A stretch of DNA of 64,000 nt from positions 17,279 through 81,278 of the forward strand of contig CAWKOX010000035.1 of NCBI GenBank assembly GCA_963851095.1, read 5' to 3'. The translations under genes were made by a program, and so were the position numbers. The notes beneath the pieces are model-generated. The model was not told the origin of the DNA, ran no database searches, and saw only the letters and a list, made by a program, of their open reading frames with translations. Source of the DNA: Oleispira sp963851095 (GTDB lineage: Bacteria; Pseudomonadota; Gammaproteobacteria; Pseudomonadales; Oceanobacteraceae). How positions within the stretch are numbered: position 1 is the first letter of the stretch; the number at the start of each line of letters is the position of its first letter. Positions 9,600 to 18,247 of the stretch are shown here, piece by piece.

Positions 9600-11357
9600 A
9601 TGTCCGTTAAAATTGAGCGTCATGCTCTAACTGCTGCAAGCCCCGCACTCGCCAATACTCATCCTATTTTATCGTCTATTTATCACGCTCGTGGTATTGA
9701 ATCTGTAGAAGAGCTGCAATACGAATTAAAAGGTTTGCTGCCGTATCATCGTTTATTTGATATCGAAAAAGCGGCGACGATTATTGCCGACGCGATTATG
9801 CAGCAAGAGCGCATTTTAATTGTGGGTGATTTTGATGCCGATGGCGCAACCAGTACCGCCTTGGCCATTCGTGCGCTGCGTCAATTTGGCGCGCATGAAG
9901 CCTGTTACTTAGTGCCTAATCGTTTCGAATACGGCTATGGGCTAACTCCAGAAATTGTCGAGGTGGCTCGATACATGCAGCCTCAGCTATTAATTACCGT
10001 GGATAATGGCATCTCTTCTTTGGCGGGGGTAAAAGCAGCGAAAGAGGCGGGTATAAAAGTGGTGGTGACAGATCATCACTTAGCCGCCGATGAACTGCCT
10101 AACGCTGATGCGATTGTTAACCCTAATCAGCCCGCGTGTGAGTTTGAATCAAAAGCGGCGTGCGGTTGTGCGGTCATTTTTTATGTTATGACCGCGGTAA
10201 GAACGGAGTTAAGGCAGCGCGGTTGGTTTGCTCAGCGAGCAGAGCCTAACATGGCGCAGTTTTTAGATTTGTTGGCCTTAGCCTCGGTTGCCGATGTGGT
10301 GCCACTGGATAAAAATAATCGCATATTAGTCGATCAAGGCTTGAAGCGCATTCGCGCGGGCAAAGCCATTTCGGGCATTAATGCGTTATTAAAAATTGCC
10401 GGTAAGTCTCGGACTAATCTTGTTGCTAGTGATCTAGGTTTTGCCATTGGTCCACGCTTAAACGCCGCTGGGCGCTTAGACGATATGGCGACGGGCATTG
10501 AATGCTTATTAACCGATAACGATGCACTGGCCGACCAATACGCTGAAGAATTGAATACCTTAAACGAAGAGCGTAAAAATATTGAACGTGGTATGCAGCA
10601 ACAAGCGATGACGTGGTTACAGTCGCAAAGCCTTGCTCAGTTTGATCAGCAAGCAGGGCATCAGCATTTGCCTTGGGGGCTGTGTTTGCATGACGCTGAT
10701 TGGCATCAAGGCGTGATTGGTATTTTAGCATCGCGTATTAAAGACAAGGTGCACCGCCCGGTGATTGCTTTTGCTAATGCCGAGCTAGGTGATGATAAAG
10801 AGCAAGAAATTAAGGGCTCGGCGCGCTCCATTCCAGGTTTGCATATTCGTGATGCATTAGACCTGATTGCTAAACGCCGCCCGGATATTCTAACCAAATT
10901 TGGTGGCCATGCCATGGCAGCGGGGTTGAGCATTAAGCTGAAAGACTATGCTACTTTTCAGGCGGAATTTGATAAAGTTTGTCATGAATTAATGACAGAA
11001 GATCAGCTGGATCAAGTTATTTTAAGTGATGGTGAGCTGCGAACTGAAGATTTTAATTTAAATCTTGCGGCGATGATTAAGTACGCAGGGCCTTGGGGCC
11101 AGCAATTTCCTGAGCCTATTTTTGATGGTGAATTTTTAATCATTAACCAAAAAATAGTCGGCAGTAATCACTTGAAGTTAACCTTGGGTATTATTGGCAC
11201 ACAGCAGGTCATTGACGCGATTGCGTTTAATATTGATCTTGATGAATGGACCGATGATAATTGCCAAAAAATTCACTGTGCGTATCAGTTAGATATTAAT
11301 GAATTTAGAGGTATGCAAAGTGTGCAGCTGATGATTCGTCATCTGATTAAACAATAA
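9600..11357 (+). CDS. recJ: Single-stranded-DNA-specific exonuclease RecJ
   Basis: This is a 585-residue 5'-to-3' exonuclease of the DHH superfamily acting in recombination and mismatch repair in the cytoplasm. Metal-binding motifs are clear: DFDADG at 77-82, VDNG near 134-137, TDHH at 157-160, NPNQ shortly after, and the DHHA1 motif GGHAMAAGLS in the C-terminal third. Length matches the E. coli enzyme closely. No strong Shine-Dalgarno sequence is seen before the ATG, only a weak AGGCG. The next gene starts 18 bp downstream and may be cotranscribed. Confidence 0.96.
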   Translation: MSVKIERHALTAASPALANTHPILSSIYHARGIESVEELQYELKGLLPYHRLFDIEKAATIIADAIMQQERILIVGDFDADGATSTALAIRALRQFGAHEACYLVPNRFEYGYGLTPEIVEVARYMQPQLLITVDNGISSLAGVKAAKEAGIKVVVTDHHLAADELPNADAIVNPNQPACEFESKAACGCAVIFYVMTAVRTELRQRGWFAQRAEPNMAQFLDLLALASVADVVPLDKNNRILVDQGLKRIRAGKAISGINALLKIAGKSRTNLVASDLGFAIGPRLNAAGRLDDMATGIECLLTDNDALADQYAEELNTLNEERKNIERGMQQQAMTWLQSQSLAQFDQQAGHQHLPWGLCLHDADWHQGVIGILASRIKDKVHRPVIAFANAELGDDKEQEIKGSARSIPGLHIRDALDLIAKRRPDILTKFGGHAMAAGLSIKLKDYATFQAEFDKVCHELMTEDQLDQVILSDGELRTEDFNLNLAAMIKYAGPWGQQFPEPIFDGEFLIINQKIVGSNHLKLTLGIIGTQQVIDAIAFNIDLDEWTDDNCQKIHCAYQLDINEFRGMQSVQLMIRHLIKQ

Positions 11358-11375
11358 AAAACTAGAAGGCTTTAT

Positions 11376-11846
11376 ATGAAATTTTTACAACTCAAATGCC
11401 CGCCGCCAATCGTGATGCTTATCTCAGGTGCACTGTCTTTAATGCTGTCACAGCGTGGCTTAGAATTTATGCAACAGCAAGTTGCGGATATGACAAATTT
11501 GATTTGGCCATTGGTCTTTTTTATTGCGGGTATAGCCGTTGCTATTTTAGGGGTGAAAGAATTTGTCGCTCAACAGACAACGGTGAATCCACTCGATCCT
11601 AATCGTACAACCAGCTTGGTCAACTCAGGGGTGTACCAATTAACGCGCAACCCTATGTATTTGGGTATGTTGATTGTTTTATTGGGGCTAGGAGATTTGT
11701 TAGACAGTTTTTTAGGATTTTCTGGCGCGTTATTTTTCTTTGTATACATCACAGCTTTTCAGATTAAGCCTGAAGAAGCCGTGATGTTAGAAAAGTTTGG
11801 TGAACCGTTTACTCAATACTGCCAGTCGGTAAGACGTTGGTTATAA
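11376..11846 (+). CDS. Isoprenylcysteine methyltransferase-like (ICMT/PEMT) membrane protein
   Basis: This 156-residue protein has four hydrophobic segments and the family hallmark YQLTRNPMYLGMLIVLLG. It is followed near the end by a conserved glutamate region (EEAVMLEKFGEPFTQYCQSVRRW). These are the features of short bacterial relatives of isoprenylcysteine carboxyl methyltransferase and phospholipid methyltransferases, which bind S-adenosylmethionine at the membrane face. Bacterial substrates are mostly unknown. It has an AGAAGG binding site and lies 18 bp after recJ, with 3 bp to the convergent flavoprotein gene. Confidence 0.8.
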   Translation: MKFLQLKCPPPIVMLISGALSLMLSQRGLEFMQQQVADMTNLIWPLVFFIAGIAVAILGVKEFVAQQTTVNPLDPNRTTSLVNSGVYQLTRNPMYLGMLIVLLGLGDLLDSFLGFSGALFFFVYITAFQIKPEEAVMLEKFGEPFTQYCQSVRRWL

Positions 11847-11849
11847 GAA

Positions 11850-13487
11850 CTATTTGTTTTTCTTTTGTGGATTTTCCTGATAGTTCTTTAGCAGTTTAAC
11901 CACCTCGCCCGCTTTACGACCTTGCATCGCACAGGTCGTCATCATGCCTGCCATCATTGCGCCGCCGACCCCCGCGGTCATTATGTCAGACCCTGTCATA
12001 TACAGATTTTTGACCGGGGTAATAGGGTGTAAGAACGGTTGTTTAAAACGATCAACATAATGATCAAGGGCTAACATCTCACCTGCGCTGGTCTTTTGAT
12101 ACCAGTTGGTTGAAAGCGGTGTCGACAATTCAAAGTAATCCAGTTTTTCACGCAACTGTGGATGACGCTGGTATAGCTTTTCCATTAAGCGCTCGGCAAA
12201 TTTAGCCTTAAAAGTATCGTAATCTTCCCCGCGCTTTTGCCACTGGCTACCTTCCCATTGTTTAAACCAATCCATATTGGCAGGGGTCACCACTTCAACC
12301 GTTGATTTGCCAGGGTAGCGGTTTTCCCAATCTGGGTCTTTGGCAGATGGGAATGAAATATAGACCAGAGGAAACTCTTCATCGGGATCGGCTTGGTATT
12401 TTTTTAGATTATTATCGTGATCGCCATTGGGATAGATCCACAGATTGGTCGTGGTTAAACCTAATTCTTCGGCGGTGCCTTTGAAACCTGCATAAATGCA
12501 GAAGTGTGCAGATGAAGGAGAAACGTTCTTCAACCAAGAATCGACGCCTAGGCGATTTTGTACATCGGCGGGTAACAACTTTTTAACCGTATTATAAAAA
12601 CCTGCATTACTGACGATGTTATCGGCGGTGATTTCTGCACCACAAGCCATACGCACACCGTAGGCTTTATTATTTTTGATCAGTACTTCTTCAACATCGG
12701 CATAGGTAAAGACTTCGCCACCACTTTTTTGGATGGTAGGAATAATTGTACGGGCAATTTGTGAAGCGCCACCTACCGGATAAGCACCGCCAGCAAGATA
12801 ATGCTTGGCAATAAGCGCGTGCATCAAAAAGGCGGCGTCGACAGGGGCTTGGCCATAGTTGCCCCATTGACCGGTTAATACTGAGATTAGTTCTTGGTTT
12901 GAGGTTAAGTCTTCTAGTGCTTCGCGGGTGGTTTGAAAGAATTGCTTAGGCACCAGCATTGGGCGAATTTTATTATACAAGCCAGCCATCCAGCGTGGCA
13001 TGCCTTGGCCAGCAAAAAACTTGGGTGTATAGCGGCTGATGTCGCGAATCAATTCGATGTAACGATTGATGACCTCTACTTCGCCAGGAAAGCGTGATTT
13101 CAGCATGTTGGCAAAATTATCTCGACCCGCGACAAAACCGTATTCTTCTTTGCCAATAATGACTTTATCGTACTCATCTTCCATGGCCGCCCATTCTAAG
13201 CGACCTTCGCTGATGACGTCGAAAACTCGGCGTAGCGTTGAGGGTTTATGCACCTCTCCGATGTAGTGAACGCCCACATCCCATTCGTACCCTTCTCGTT
13301 CGTAAGCGTGGGTATAGCCGCCAGCGGTATAGTGCTGTTCTAGCACACAGACTTTTTTGCCTAATAAAGATAAGAAGGCAGCGTTGGCTAGACCACCAAT
13401 GCCCGAACCTATAACAATCGTATCGTAGTGTTTTTCTGCGCGAGTCGCGCGAAAACGTTTGCCTGTCTTAACCTTTACTTTGGCCAT
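11850..13487 (-). CDS. Retinol saturase/phytoene desaturase-like FAD oxidoreductase
   Basis: This 545-residue flavoprotein begins, after a basic tail, with an FAD dinucleotide-binding fold, DTIVIGSGIGGLANAAF (GxGxxG at 27-32). It ends with the second FAD-binding stretch of the family, NLYMTGSDIMTAGVGGAMMAG. The HYTAGGYTHAYEREGYEWDVGVHYIG region and the overall length match the RetSat/CrtI-like amine-oxidase superfamily, which saturates or desaturates polyene lipids. The substrate in this organism is unknown, and no carotenoid cluster surrounds it. It is divergent from a PadR regulator, with three palindromes in the 155-bp gap, so it is probably PadR-controlled. Confidence 0.85.
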   Translation of the reverse strand: MAKVKVKTGKRFRATRAEKHYDTIVIGSGIGGLANAAFLSLLGKKVCVLEQHYTAGGYTHAYEREGYEWDVGVHYIGEVHKPSTLRRVFDVISEGRLEWAAMEDEYDKVIIGKEEYGFVAGRDNFANMLKSRFPGEVEVINRYIELIRDISRYTPKFFAGQGMPRWMAGLYNKIRPMLVPKQFFQTTREALEDLTSNQELISVLTGQWGNYGQAPVDAAFLMHALIAKHYLAGGAYPVGGASQIARTIIPTIQKSGGEVFTYADVEEVLIKNNKAYGVRMACGAEITADNIVSNAGFYNTVKKLLPADVQNRLGVDSWLKNVSPSSAHFCIYAGFKGTAEELGLTTTNLWIYPNGDHDNNLKKYQADPDEEFPLVYISFPSAKDPDWENRYPGKSTVEVVTPANMDWFKQWEGSQWQKRGEDYDTFKAKFAERLMEKLYQRHPQLREKLDYFELSTPLSTNWYQKTSAGEMLALDHYVDRFKQPFLHPITPVKNLYMTGSDIMTAGVGGAMMAGMMTTCAMQGRKAGEVVKLLKNYQENPQKKNK

Positions 13488-13510
13488 GGGAAATCCTCAA
13501 TTTTTATTTT

Positions 13511-13528
13511 TATGCAACTTATTGCATA
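13511..13528. promoter_or_regulatory. Palindrome 1, probable PadR operator
   Basis: A perfect inverted repeat, TATGCAA-N4-TTGCATA, lies 24 bp upstream of the flavoprotein start codon. An identical pair of arms recurs at 13575-13592. The placement next to a PadR gene suggests this is its binding site, although classical PadR sites have ATGT/ACAT arms. Confidence 0.7.
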
Positions 13529-13530
13529 TG

Positions 13531-13550
13531 ATTGGTTTAGATTAACCAAT
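13531..13550. promoter_or_regulatory. Second type of palindrome between the two putative PadR sites
   Basis: Arms ATTGGTT and AACCAAT surround 6 bp in the middle of the flavoprotein-padR gap. The sequence is unrelated to the flanking TATGCAA palindromes, so it may bind another regulator or simply overlap a promoter. Only the symmetry is observed. Confidence 0.4.
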
Positions 13551-13574
13551 AAATTAGATATTTGGAAGAAAAAG

Positions 13575-13592
13575 TATGCAAAAAGTTGCATA
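13575..13592. promoter_or_regulatory. Palindrome 2, probable PadR operator
   Basis: This is a second perfect TATGCAA-N4-TTGCATA repeat, 50 bp upstream of the padR start. Its centre is 64 bp from that of palindrome 1, close to six helical turns, so dimers on the two sites would face the same side of the DNA. This fits joint control of both divergent genes. Confidence 0.7.
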
Positions 13593-13642
13593 TTAACGTG
13601 ATATTCTTAAATCTTAAATTCAGCAGTATGTGAGGTCATTCG

Positions 13643-14182
13643 GTGTCATTAAAGCACGCAATCATGGTTCTTCTAGAAACAGAGGCTGGCAGTGGCTACG
13701 ATTTATTAAAACGCTTTAAGCAACGCTTGGGGTTTTTCTGGCAAGCGAGCCATCAGCAGATTTATCAGCAATTAAAAGTCATGCATCAAGCAGGGTTAAT
13801 CGATTATTCGGTGGATAACCAGCAAGGTAAGCCAGATCGTAAGATCTATGTGATGACGGAAGCGGGGCATAAAGAGCTAATCTCTTGGCTGAATCAGGCG
13901 TGTAAGCCGCAAAAGATCAATGACAGTTTGTTGGTCAAATTATATGGTGGCCACCTCTTAGACAGCACTGTACTTCTGGAAGAGATACAAGCGCACAGAG
14001 AGCAGCATAATAAAGCTCTGTCGATTATGTTAGAAATTGAACAGCAGTACCAGACGCTAAGCGACCTTGAACGTAGCAAGCTAGCATTGCCATTTTTAAC
14101 CCTACGTCGTGGTATTTTAGGTGAAAAAGCTTGGCTGGCTTGGGCCGACGAGGTCGAAATTTTTTTGATGACTCAAAATTAA
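13643..14182 (+). CDS. PadR family transcriptional regulator
   Basis: This 179-residue protein has an N-terminal winged helix: SLKHAIMVLLETEAGSGYDLLKRF, then QQIYQQLKVMHQAGLIDY and the wing GKPDRKIYVMTEAGHKEL. A helical Vir/PadR C-terminal dimerisation domain follows (about 90-179). PadR proteins usually repress a neighbouring gene and are released by a small ligand. The start is GTG at 13643, because the family begins at SLKHAI. It faces the retinol-saturase-like gene across twin palindromes, which suggests that gene and itself as targets. Confidence 0.92.
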   Translation: MSLKHAIMVLLETEAGSGYDLLKRFKQRLGFFWQASHQQIYQQLKVMHQAGLIDYSVDNQQGKPDRKIYVMTEAGHKELISWLNQACKPQKINDSLLVKLYGGHLLDSTVLLEEIQAHREQHNKALSIMLEIEQQYQTLSDLERSKLALPFLTLRRGILGEKAWLAWADEVEIFLMTQN

Positions 14183-14276
14183 TAGCTCAGAATTGATCCG
14201 GCAGAACACTCAATAGCGTCTAGACTTAATGCTGTGAAAAGGGATTGTGCATGATGAATAGTAGACTGGGCGTTGA

Positions 14277-15431
14277 ATGAATCAACCTGAGCATAACAAA
14301 CGCAACAATGAGCGTCACGATGAGCAAGGTAATGCAGCAACCTCAGGTATCGCTAGCATTGTCGTTGAATTACCCAATCAGCAGCATCGCAGTGATGTAC
14401 TGCAGCTATTATTAGGGTTAACTGCGTTATTTGGCCTTTTTTTTAGTTTTTTGAATTGGAAGGTTAATTTTTCTTTATCGCTAGCAGATTTAATCTTAGC
14501 GATATATTCCCTAATATTATTGTTTTTTGCTAGAAATATTAAGCAACAGATCATACTTTCAGTCCTGTTTTTAATCCCCCTTTATACTCTAGTTTTGTTT
14601 GCGATCTCTTTATCAGGAACATCAGAAACCATCTATGTTTGGTTATTAGTGGTTCCTGTATTGTCGCATCTATTATTAGGCCGCTGGTATGGTTTGGCTA
14701 TGTCAGTCTTTTTTATGTCGATAGGGTTTGTTTTATTTCTTATTCGGTTTCAACATAACCCTGCTATTTATAATCTGGGTGCTGTGAGTAATTTGGCCTT
14801 GTCTGGCATTGCGGCAATAGTCTTTTCTCAAGTTTACGAAATTAACCGTGCCCGAGCTCATCGCCAGCTGTTGCATTTAGCAACCACCGATAGCTTAACA
14901 TCGCTGGCCAATAGAACTCGATTTTTAGATGTCTTTGAGCGAGAGCGAAATCACGCCCTACGAAATGAAACCGATTTAACCTTGCTGTTATTAGATATTG
15001 ATCATTTTAAGCGTGTTAATGATACCTTCGGGCATGATGTTGGGGATGAAGTGCTTAAACATATCAGTGCGGTTATTAGCGGTCGCTTACGCAAGACTGA
15101 TCTACCTTGTCGCTTAGGAGGTGAGGAGTTTGGTGTTTTATTACCGGGGGCTTGCTTGCGTAAGTCGTTGCGAATAGCTGAAGATATCCGTAAAAATATT
15201 GCGGAGAATCCTTATGTTGGCAAAGGCAAGTGCATTTCTTTAAATGTTAGTATTGGCATTGCAGAGCATGGCGTTGATGGCGAAAATTTAGAAACGTTAT
15301 ACGCGACTGCCGATGGTTACTTATACGCAGCCAAAACGGCGGGACGTGATCGGGTTGAGAGCCGTGATCTGGGTGTGAATGATAAGTGCGATTCAGAAGA
15401 CGAGCCTGACCTACAAAGCGAGCTCGATTAA
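14277..15431 (+). CDS. Membrane diguanylate cyclase (GGDEF)
   Basis: This 384-residue protein has a hydrophilic N-terminus, then about six membrane helices (residues 42-185), then a GGDEF domain. The active-site motif is GGEEF at 281-285, and an inhibitory RxxD site (RKTD, 272-275) lies five residues before it. It should therefore be an active enzyme that makes cyclic di-GMP from two GTP, with product feedback. The membrane part is of the simple multi-helix type with no recognised ligand domain. It stands alone between padR and the convergent yaeQ gene. Confidence 0.92.
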   Translation: MNQPEHNKRNNERHDEQGNAATSGIASIVVELPNQQHRSDVLQLLLGLTALFGLFFSFLNWKVNFSLSLADLILAIYSLILLFFARNIKQQIILSVLFLIPLYTLVLFAISLSGTSETIYVWLLVVPVLSHLLLGRWYGLAMSVFFMSIGFVLFLIRFQHNPAIYNLGAVSNLALSGIAAIVFSQVYEINRARAHRQLLHLATTDSLTSLANRTRFLDVFERERNHALRNETDLTLLLLDIDHFKRVNDTFGHDVGDEVLKHISAVISGRLRKTDLPCRLGGEEFGVLLPGACLRKSLRIAEDIRKNIAENPYVGKGKCISLNVSIGIAEHGVDGENLETLYATADGYLYAAKTAGRDRVESRDLGVNDKCDSEDEPDLQSELD

Positions 15432-15502
15432 GGCTTGAGCGTTAACTCAAGCGATTAACTGACTGGTAATGCTAGGCTTTCATTACTGGTTTTGGATAAA
15501 TG

Positions 15503-16039
15503 TTATAGCCATTTTTGCGGAGTAATATGCAAACTGTGCTTATCATCACTCAGCCAGAGCTCGGCATCTTGAATGCTCGCATTTAGGACTAGATGGCGCT
15601 GCATTAGTTGATCAAGAGAATTGTATTGCTCAGTACTGATATGATAAACCGATAGATTTTTAAATCCCTTTGCCTTGTTTTCTACGCTTTTCCACCACAT
15701 TCCTGCAGCATTATCCCCATAGCTGAAAATAATCACTTCCTTGGCCTTATGACAGGCTTTACGGATGCGTTTTTCATCGGGTTGGCCAAGGTCAATCCAT
15801 AATTCAATATCGTCAATTAAGCTTTTCTGCCAAATGTCAGGTTGGCTATCTTCGCTTAAGCCTTTTGTAAATTGAAGGTCTTCACGGGCAAATAGCGTAA
15901 ACGCAATAGTACGCAGTATTAATCTTTGTTCAGTTTCAGAAGGGTGCTGAGCCATTGTCAAGCTGTGTTGCTGATAATAGTCTCTGTCCATGTCACTGAT
16001 GGTGAGGTCGAGCTTGATTACGGTTGATTTAATGGCCAT
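15503..16039 (-). CDS. yaeQ: YaeQ family protein
   Basis: This 178-residue protein matches YaeQ in length and in conserved stretches such as MAIKSTVIKLDLTISDMDRDYY at the start, the HPSETEQRLILR helix, WIDLGQPDEKRIRKACHKA and the WW in AGMWWKSVENK. YaeQ proteins have a PD-(D/E)xK nuclease-like fold, and their cellular role is unsettled. It lies downstream of the PiT gene on the same strand but behind that gene's terminator, so it probably has its own promoter. Confidence 0.9.
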   Translation of the reverse strand: MAIKSTVIKLDLTISDMDRDYYQQHSLTMAQHPSETEQRLILRTIAFTLFAREDLQFTKGLSEDSQPDIWQKSLIDDIELWIDLGQPDEKRIRKACHKAKEVIIFSYGDNAAGMWWKSVENKAKGFKNLSVYHISTEQYNSLDQLMQRHLVLNASIQDAELWLSDDKHSLHITPQKWL

Positions 16040-16071
16040 GCGGGTGTTTGAGTCTCTTGGATATAATTAAC

Positions 16072-16100
16072 AGCAAAAAAAAACCGGGCCATGCCCGGTT
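16072..16100 (-). terminator. Rho-independent terminator of the PiT gene
   Basis: On the minus strand an 8-bp stem AACCGGGC/GCCCGGTT with a 3-nt loop is followed by a run of nine T residues. It lies just after the stop of the phosphate transporter gene and before yaeQ. Confidence 0.9.
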
Positions 16101-16117
16101 CATTAGATCTTGTGTGC

Positions 16118-17383
16118 TTATCCCCAAATTGCTTTGAAGATAAAGAAGAAGAAAATAGACAGTGCTGCACCGGCTGGCAGGGTCACCAGCCAAGACATAA
16201 AGATGGCACCAATTTGGCGGTAGTTGAGAGATTCTCGACCTACTGCCAGACCCACACCTAAAATAGCACCTACAAGAGTGTGTGTGGTTGAAATCGGCAA
16301 GCCAGTACCTGATGCAACAACAACGGTTGTAGCCGCTGCTAGAGTGGCTGCAAAGCCACGGCTAGGGGTTAGTTGTGTAATGCCGGTCCCCACCGTTGCA
16401 ATAACTCGGTGTCCGTAAGTTACTAGGCCGATTACGATACCAATACCACCAATTAGTAAGATCCAAGCTGGAACAGTTGCTTTCGCGGCGATCTCGCCAG
16501 CACTGTTGACGACGCTGTAAATCGCAGCAAGAGGGCCAATCGCATTGGCAACGTCGTTAGAACCATGTGCAAAGGCCATGGCACATGCCGTGAATACCAT
16601 TAATACGGCAAATACTTTCTCTACATTAGCAAAATGAACTTCGTCGTTTGTTTCTGTGTCCGCATGAACACGGTTAACGAAGAAGATACCAATAATAGTG
16701 ATGACGATACCGGCTAATATAGAGAACAAGATAGATTGCTGGAAATCTATGTCTAGGCCGATGTGCTTTAAGCCTTTTACTAGGGTTACCATCGAAATGA
16801 TGAAGCCCACTAGGAAAATATAGAAAGGAACCACCTTTTTGGATTGCGCAAAAGGGTTGTCGGCATCATGAATCCAGTGTTGTACCGTTTTGTATAAAAC
16901 AAAAGCAATACTACCGGCGAGCATCGGAGAAACAACCCAGCTGGCTGCGATTGTCCCTACTTTTCCCCAAGCAACGGCTTCTACGCCTATGCCGACAGCA
17001 GCGAAACCTACAATCGCGCCCACGATTGAGTGGGTCGTTGAAACTGGCCAGCCTTTAATTGAGGCAACTAATAACCAGATGCCCGCCGCCAATAAGGAAG
17101 CCAGCATACCAAATACGAGTAATTCAGGAGAGCCGTCAAGGGCGGATGGATCAATAATCCCTTTTCGAATCGTCGCGGTAACTTCACCACCGGCAAGAAA
17201 CGCACCGGCAAACTCAAAGACGATCGCAATTAGAATTGCTTGTTTGATCGTGATTGCTTTAGAACCTACAGAGGTCCCCATTGCGTTTGCAACATCATTA
17301 GCACCAATACCCCATGCCATGAATAGACCAAAAATACATGCTAGAGCAATAAAAATATGCCCTTGTTCGGCTAGAAGTTCCAT
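16118..17383 (-). CDS. PiT family inorganic phosphate transporter
   Basis: This 421-residue membrane protein has the duplicated PiT signatures GANDVANAMGTSVGSKAIT near the N-terminus and GSNDVANAIGPLAAI in the second half, each with a following STTHxxVGAI motif. It imports phosphate (as metal phosphate) with protons or sodium. The start is set at the ATG at 17383 because GGAGG lies at ideal spacing; a GTG 16 codons upstream would add a tail atypical of the family. The DUF47 partner often found beside pit genes is not adjacent here. Confidence 0.93.
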   Translation of the reverse strand: MELLAEQGHIFIALACIFGLFMAWGIGANDVANAMGTSVGSKAITIKQAILIAIVFEFAGAFLAGGEVTATIRKGIIDPSALDGSPELLVFGMLASLLAAGIWLLVASIKGWPVSTTHSIVGAIVGFAAVGIGVEAVAWGKVGTIAASWVVSPMLAGSIAFVLYKTVQHWIHDADNPFAQSKKVVPFYIFLVGFIISMVTLVKGLKHIGLDIDFQQSILFSILAGIVITIIGIFFVNRVHADTETNDEVHFANVEKVFAVLMVFTACAMAFAHGSNDVANAIGPLAAIYSVVNSAGEIAAKATVPAWILLIGGIGIVIGLVTYGHRVIATVGTGITQLTPSRGFAATLAAATTVVVASGTGLPISTTHTLVGAILGVGLAVGRESLNYRQIGAIFMSWLVTLPAGAALSIFFFFIFKAIWG

Positions 17384-17628
17384 AACTCCTCCGTCGGATG
17401 AAAAACGCGCGAATTCTACCCTAGAGATCACTCAGTTAATAGACTGAGTAGACAAAAAAGTATAAATAAGACTTTAGCGCAGGAAGAAAAGAAACAACAC
17501 TTAAATACCAGTAAAAATCAGATTATTATCTGTTCAGGACAATCTGCTTTCAATAAGGCACTTTCTGAGTATAATTTTGTCAAAATTTAGACTATTCCGC
17601 TTGAAATAATCGATTATTAGGAGTTAAT

Positions 17629-18096
17629 GTGCGCGCAATTCAGCAAGAACTTGATAAAGAAATTGAATTACATAAGAAAAAAATTGCAGAGTTAGAGCAA
17701 CTAAAGCTTGACCAAGAGAAGAAAATCGAAGGTTTTGTCGAATTTGATCAAACGATTAAGCGTTTATGCAATAACATGGCGCTTACAGAAGCGGAGCTTT
17801 ATGTTTCTCGCGGCGATCAGATCATTAGCTGGATCGAAGCGCTGGGACAGAATGAGCGACCTGGCCGTATTTATGAAACTTTAAAAAAGCATTTCGAAAA
17901 AGTGCTTAAAAAAGAAGCACGTAAAGACGGTAAAAAAGAGAAGACCTCAACATTGCCAAAGCCGAAACTCGAGGTAGGACGCTATAAAAACCCTGCAACT
18001 CATGAAATTATTGAGAAAATTAAGCGTAATCCACGTCAGCTAGAAGACTGGATCAACGAATATGGTTTTGAGACAGTACGTACTTGGAAAGTTTAA
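17629..18096 (+). CDS. MvaT/MvaU-like H-NS family nucleoid protein
   Basis: This 155-residue protein has an N-terminal coiled coil (about 1-60, rich in E, K and L) for oligomerisation, a basic lysine-rich linker (about 95-115), and a C-terminal domain starting RYKNPATHEIIE and ending QLEDWINEYGFETVRTW. That end aligns by eye with the MvaT DNA-binding domain (YKNPHTGEVIE... LKEWKAKWG). MvaT proteins coat AT-rich DNA and silence acquired genes. The GGN of the MvaT AT-pincer reads KRN here, so one key glycine is replaced. The GTG at 17629 is the start (TTAGGAG upstream); an overlapping ATG is in another frame and soon stops. Confidence 0.8.
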   Translation: MRAIQQELDKEIELHKKKIAELEQLKLDQEKKIEGFVEFDQTIKRLCNNMALTEAELYVSRGDQIISWIEALGQNERPGRIYETLKKHFEKVLKKEARKDGKKEKTSTLPKPKLEVGRYKNPATHEIIEKIKRNPRQLEDWINEYGFETVRTWKV

Positions 18097-18180
18097 TTGG
18101 CCGTTTATTCGAAAAATACACTGAAAGATTAGCCAGCTAAGCCAATGAAAGTCCGCTGCACAGAATTATGTACAGGGTCA

Positions 18181-18210
18181 AAAAGCCGCAATGAACGTTG
18201 CGGCTTTTTT
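18181..18210 (+). terminator. Rho-independent terminator after the mvaT-like gene
   Basis: The stem AAAAGCCGCAA/TTGCGGCTTTT with a 6-nt loop is followed by further T residues, 85 bp after the mvaT-like stop codon. Confidence 0.92.
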
Positions 18211-18247
18211 GTATTGGGTCATCAAGCCCTTATAAATAACACTTAGG

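Noticed and set aside
15433..15500. Hairpins GCTTGAG/CTCAAGC and GTAATG/CATTAC between the GGDEF gene and yaeQ
   Set aside because: Short stems without T-runs; they may aid termination but are too weak to call.
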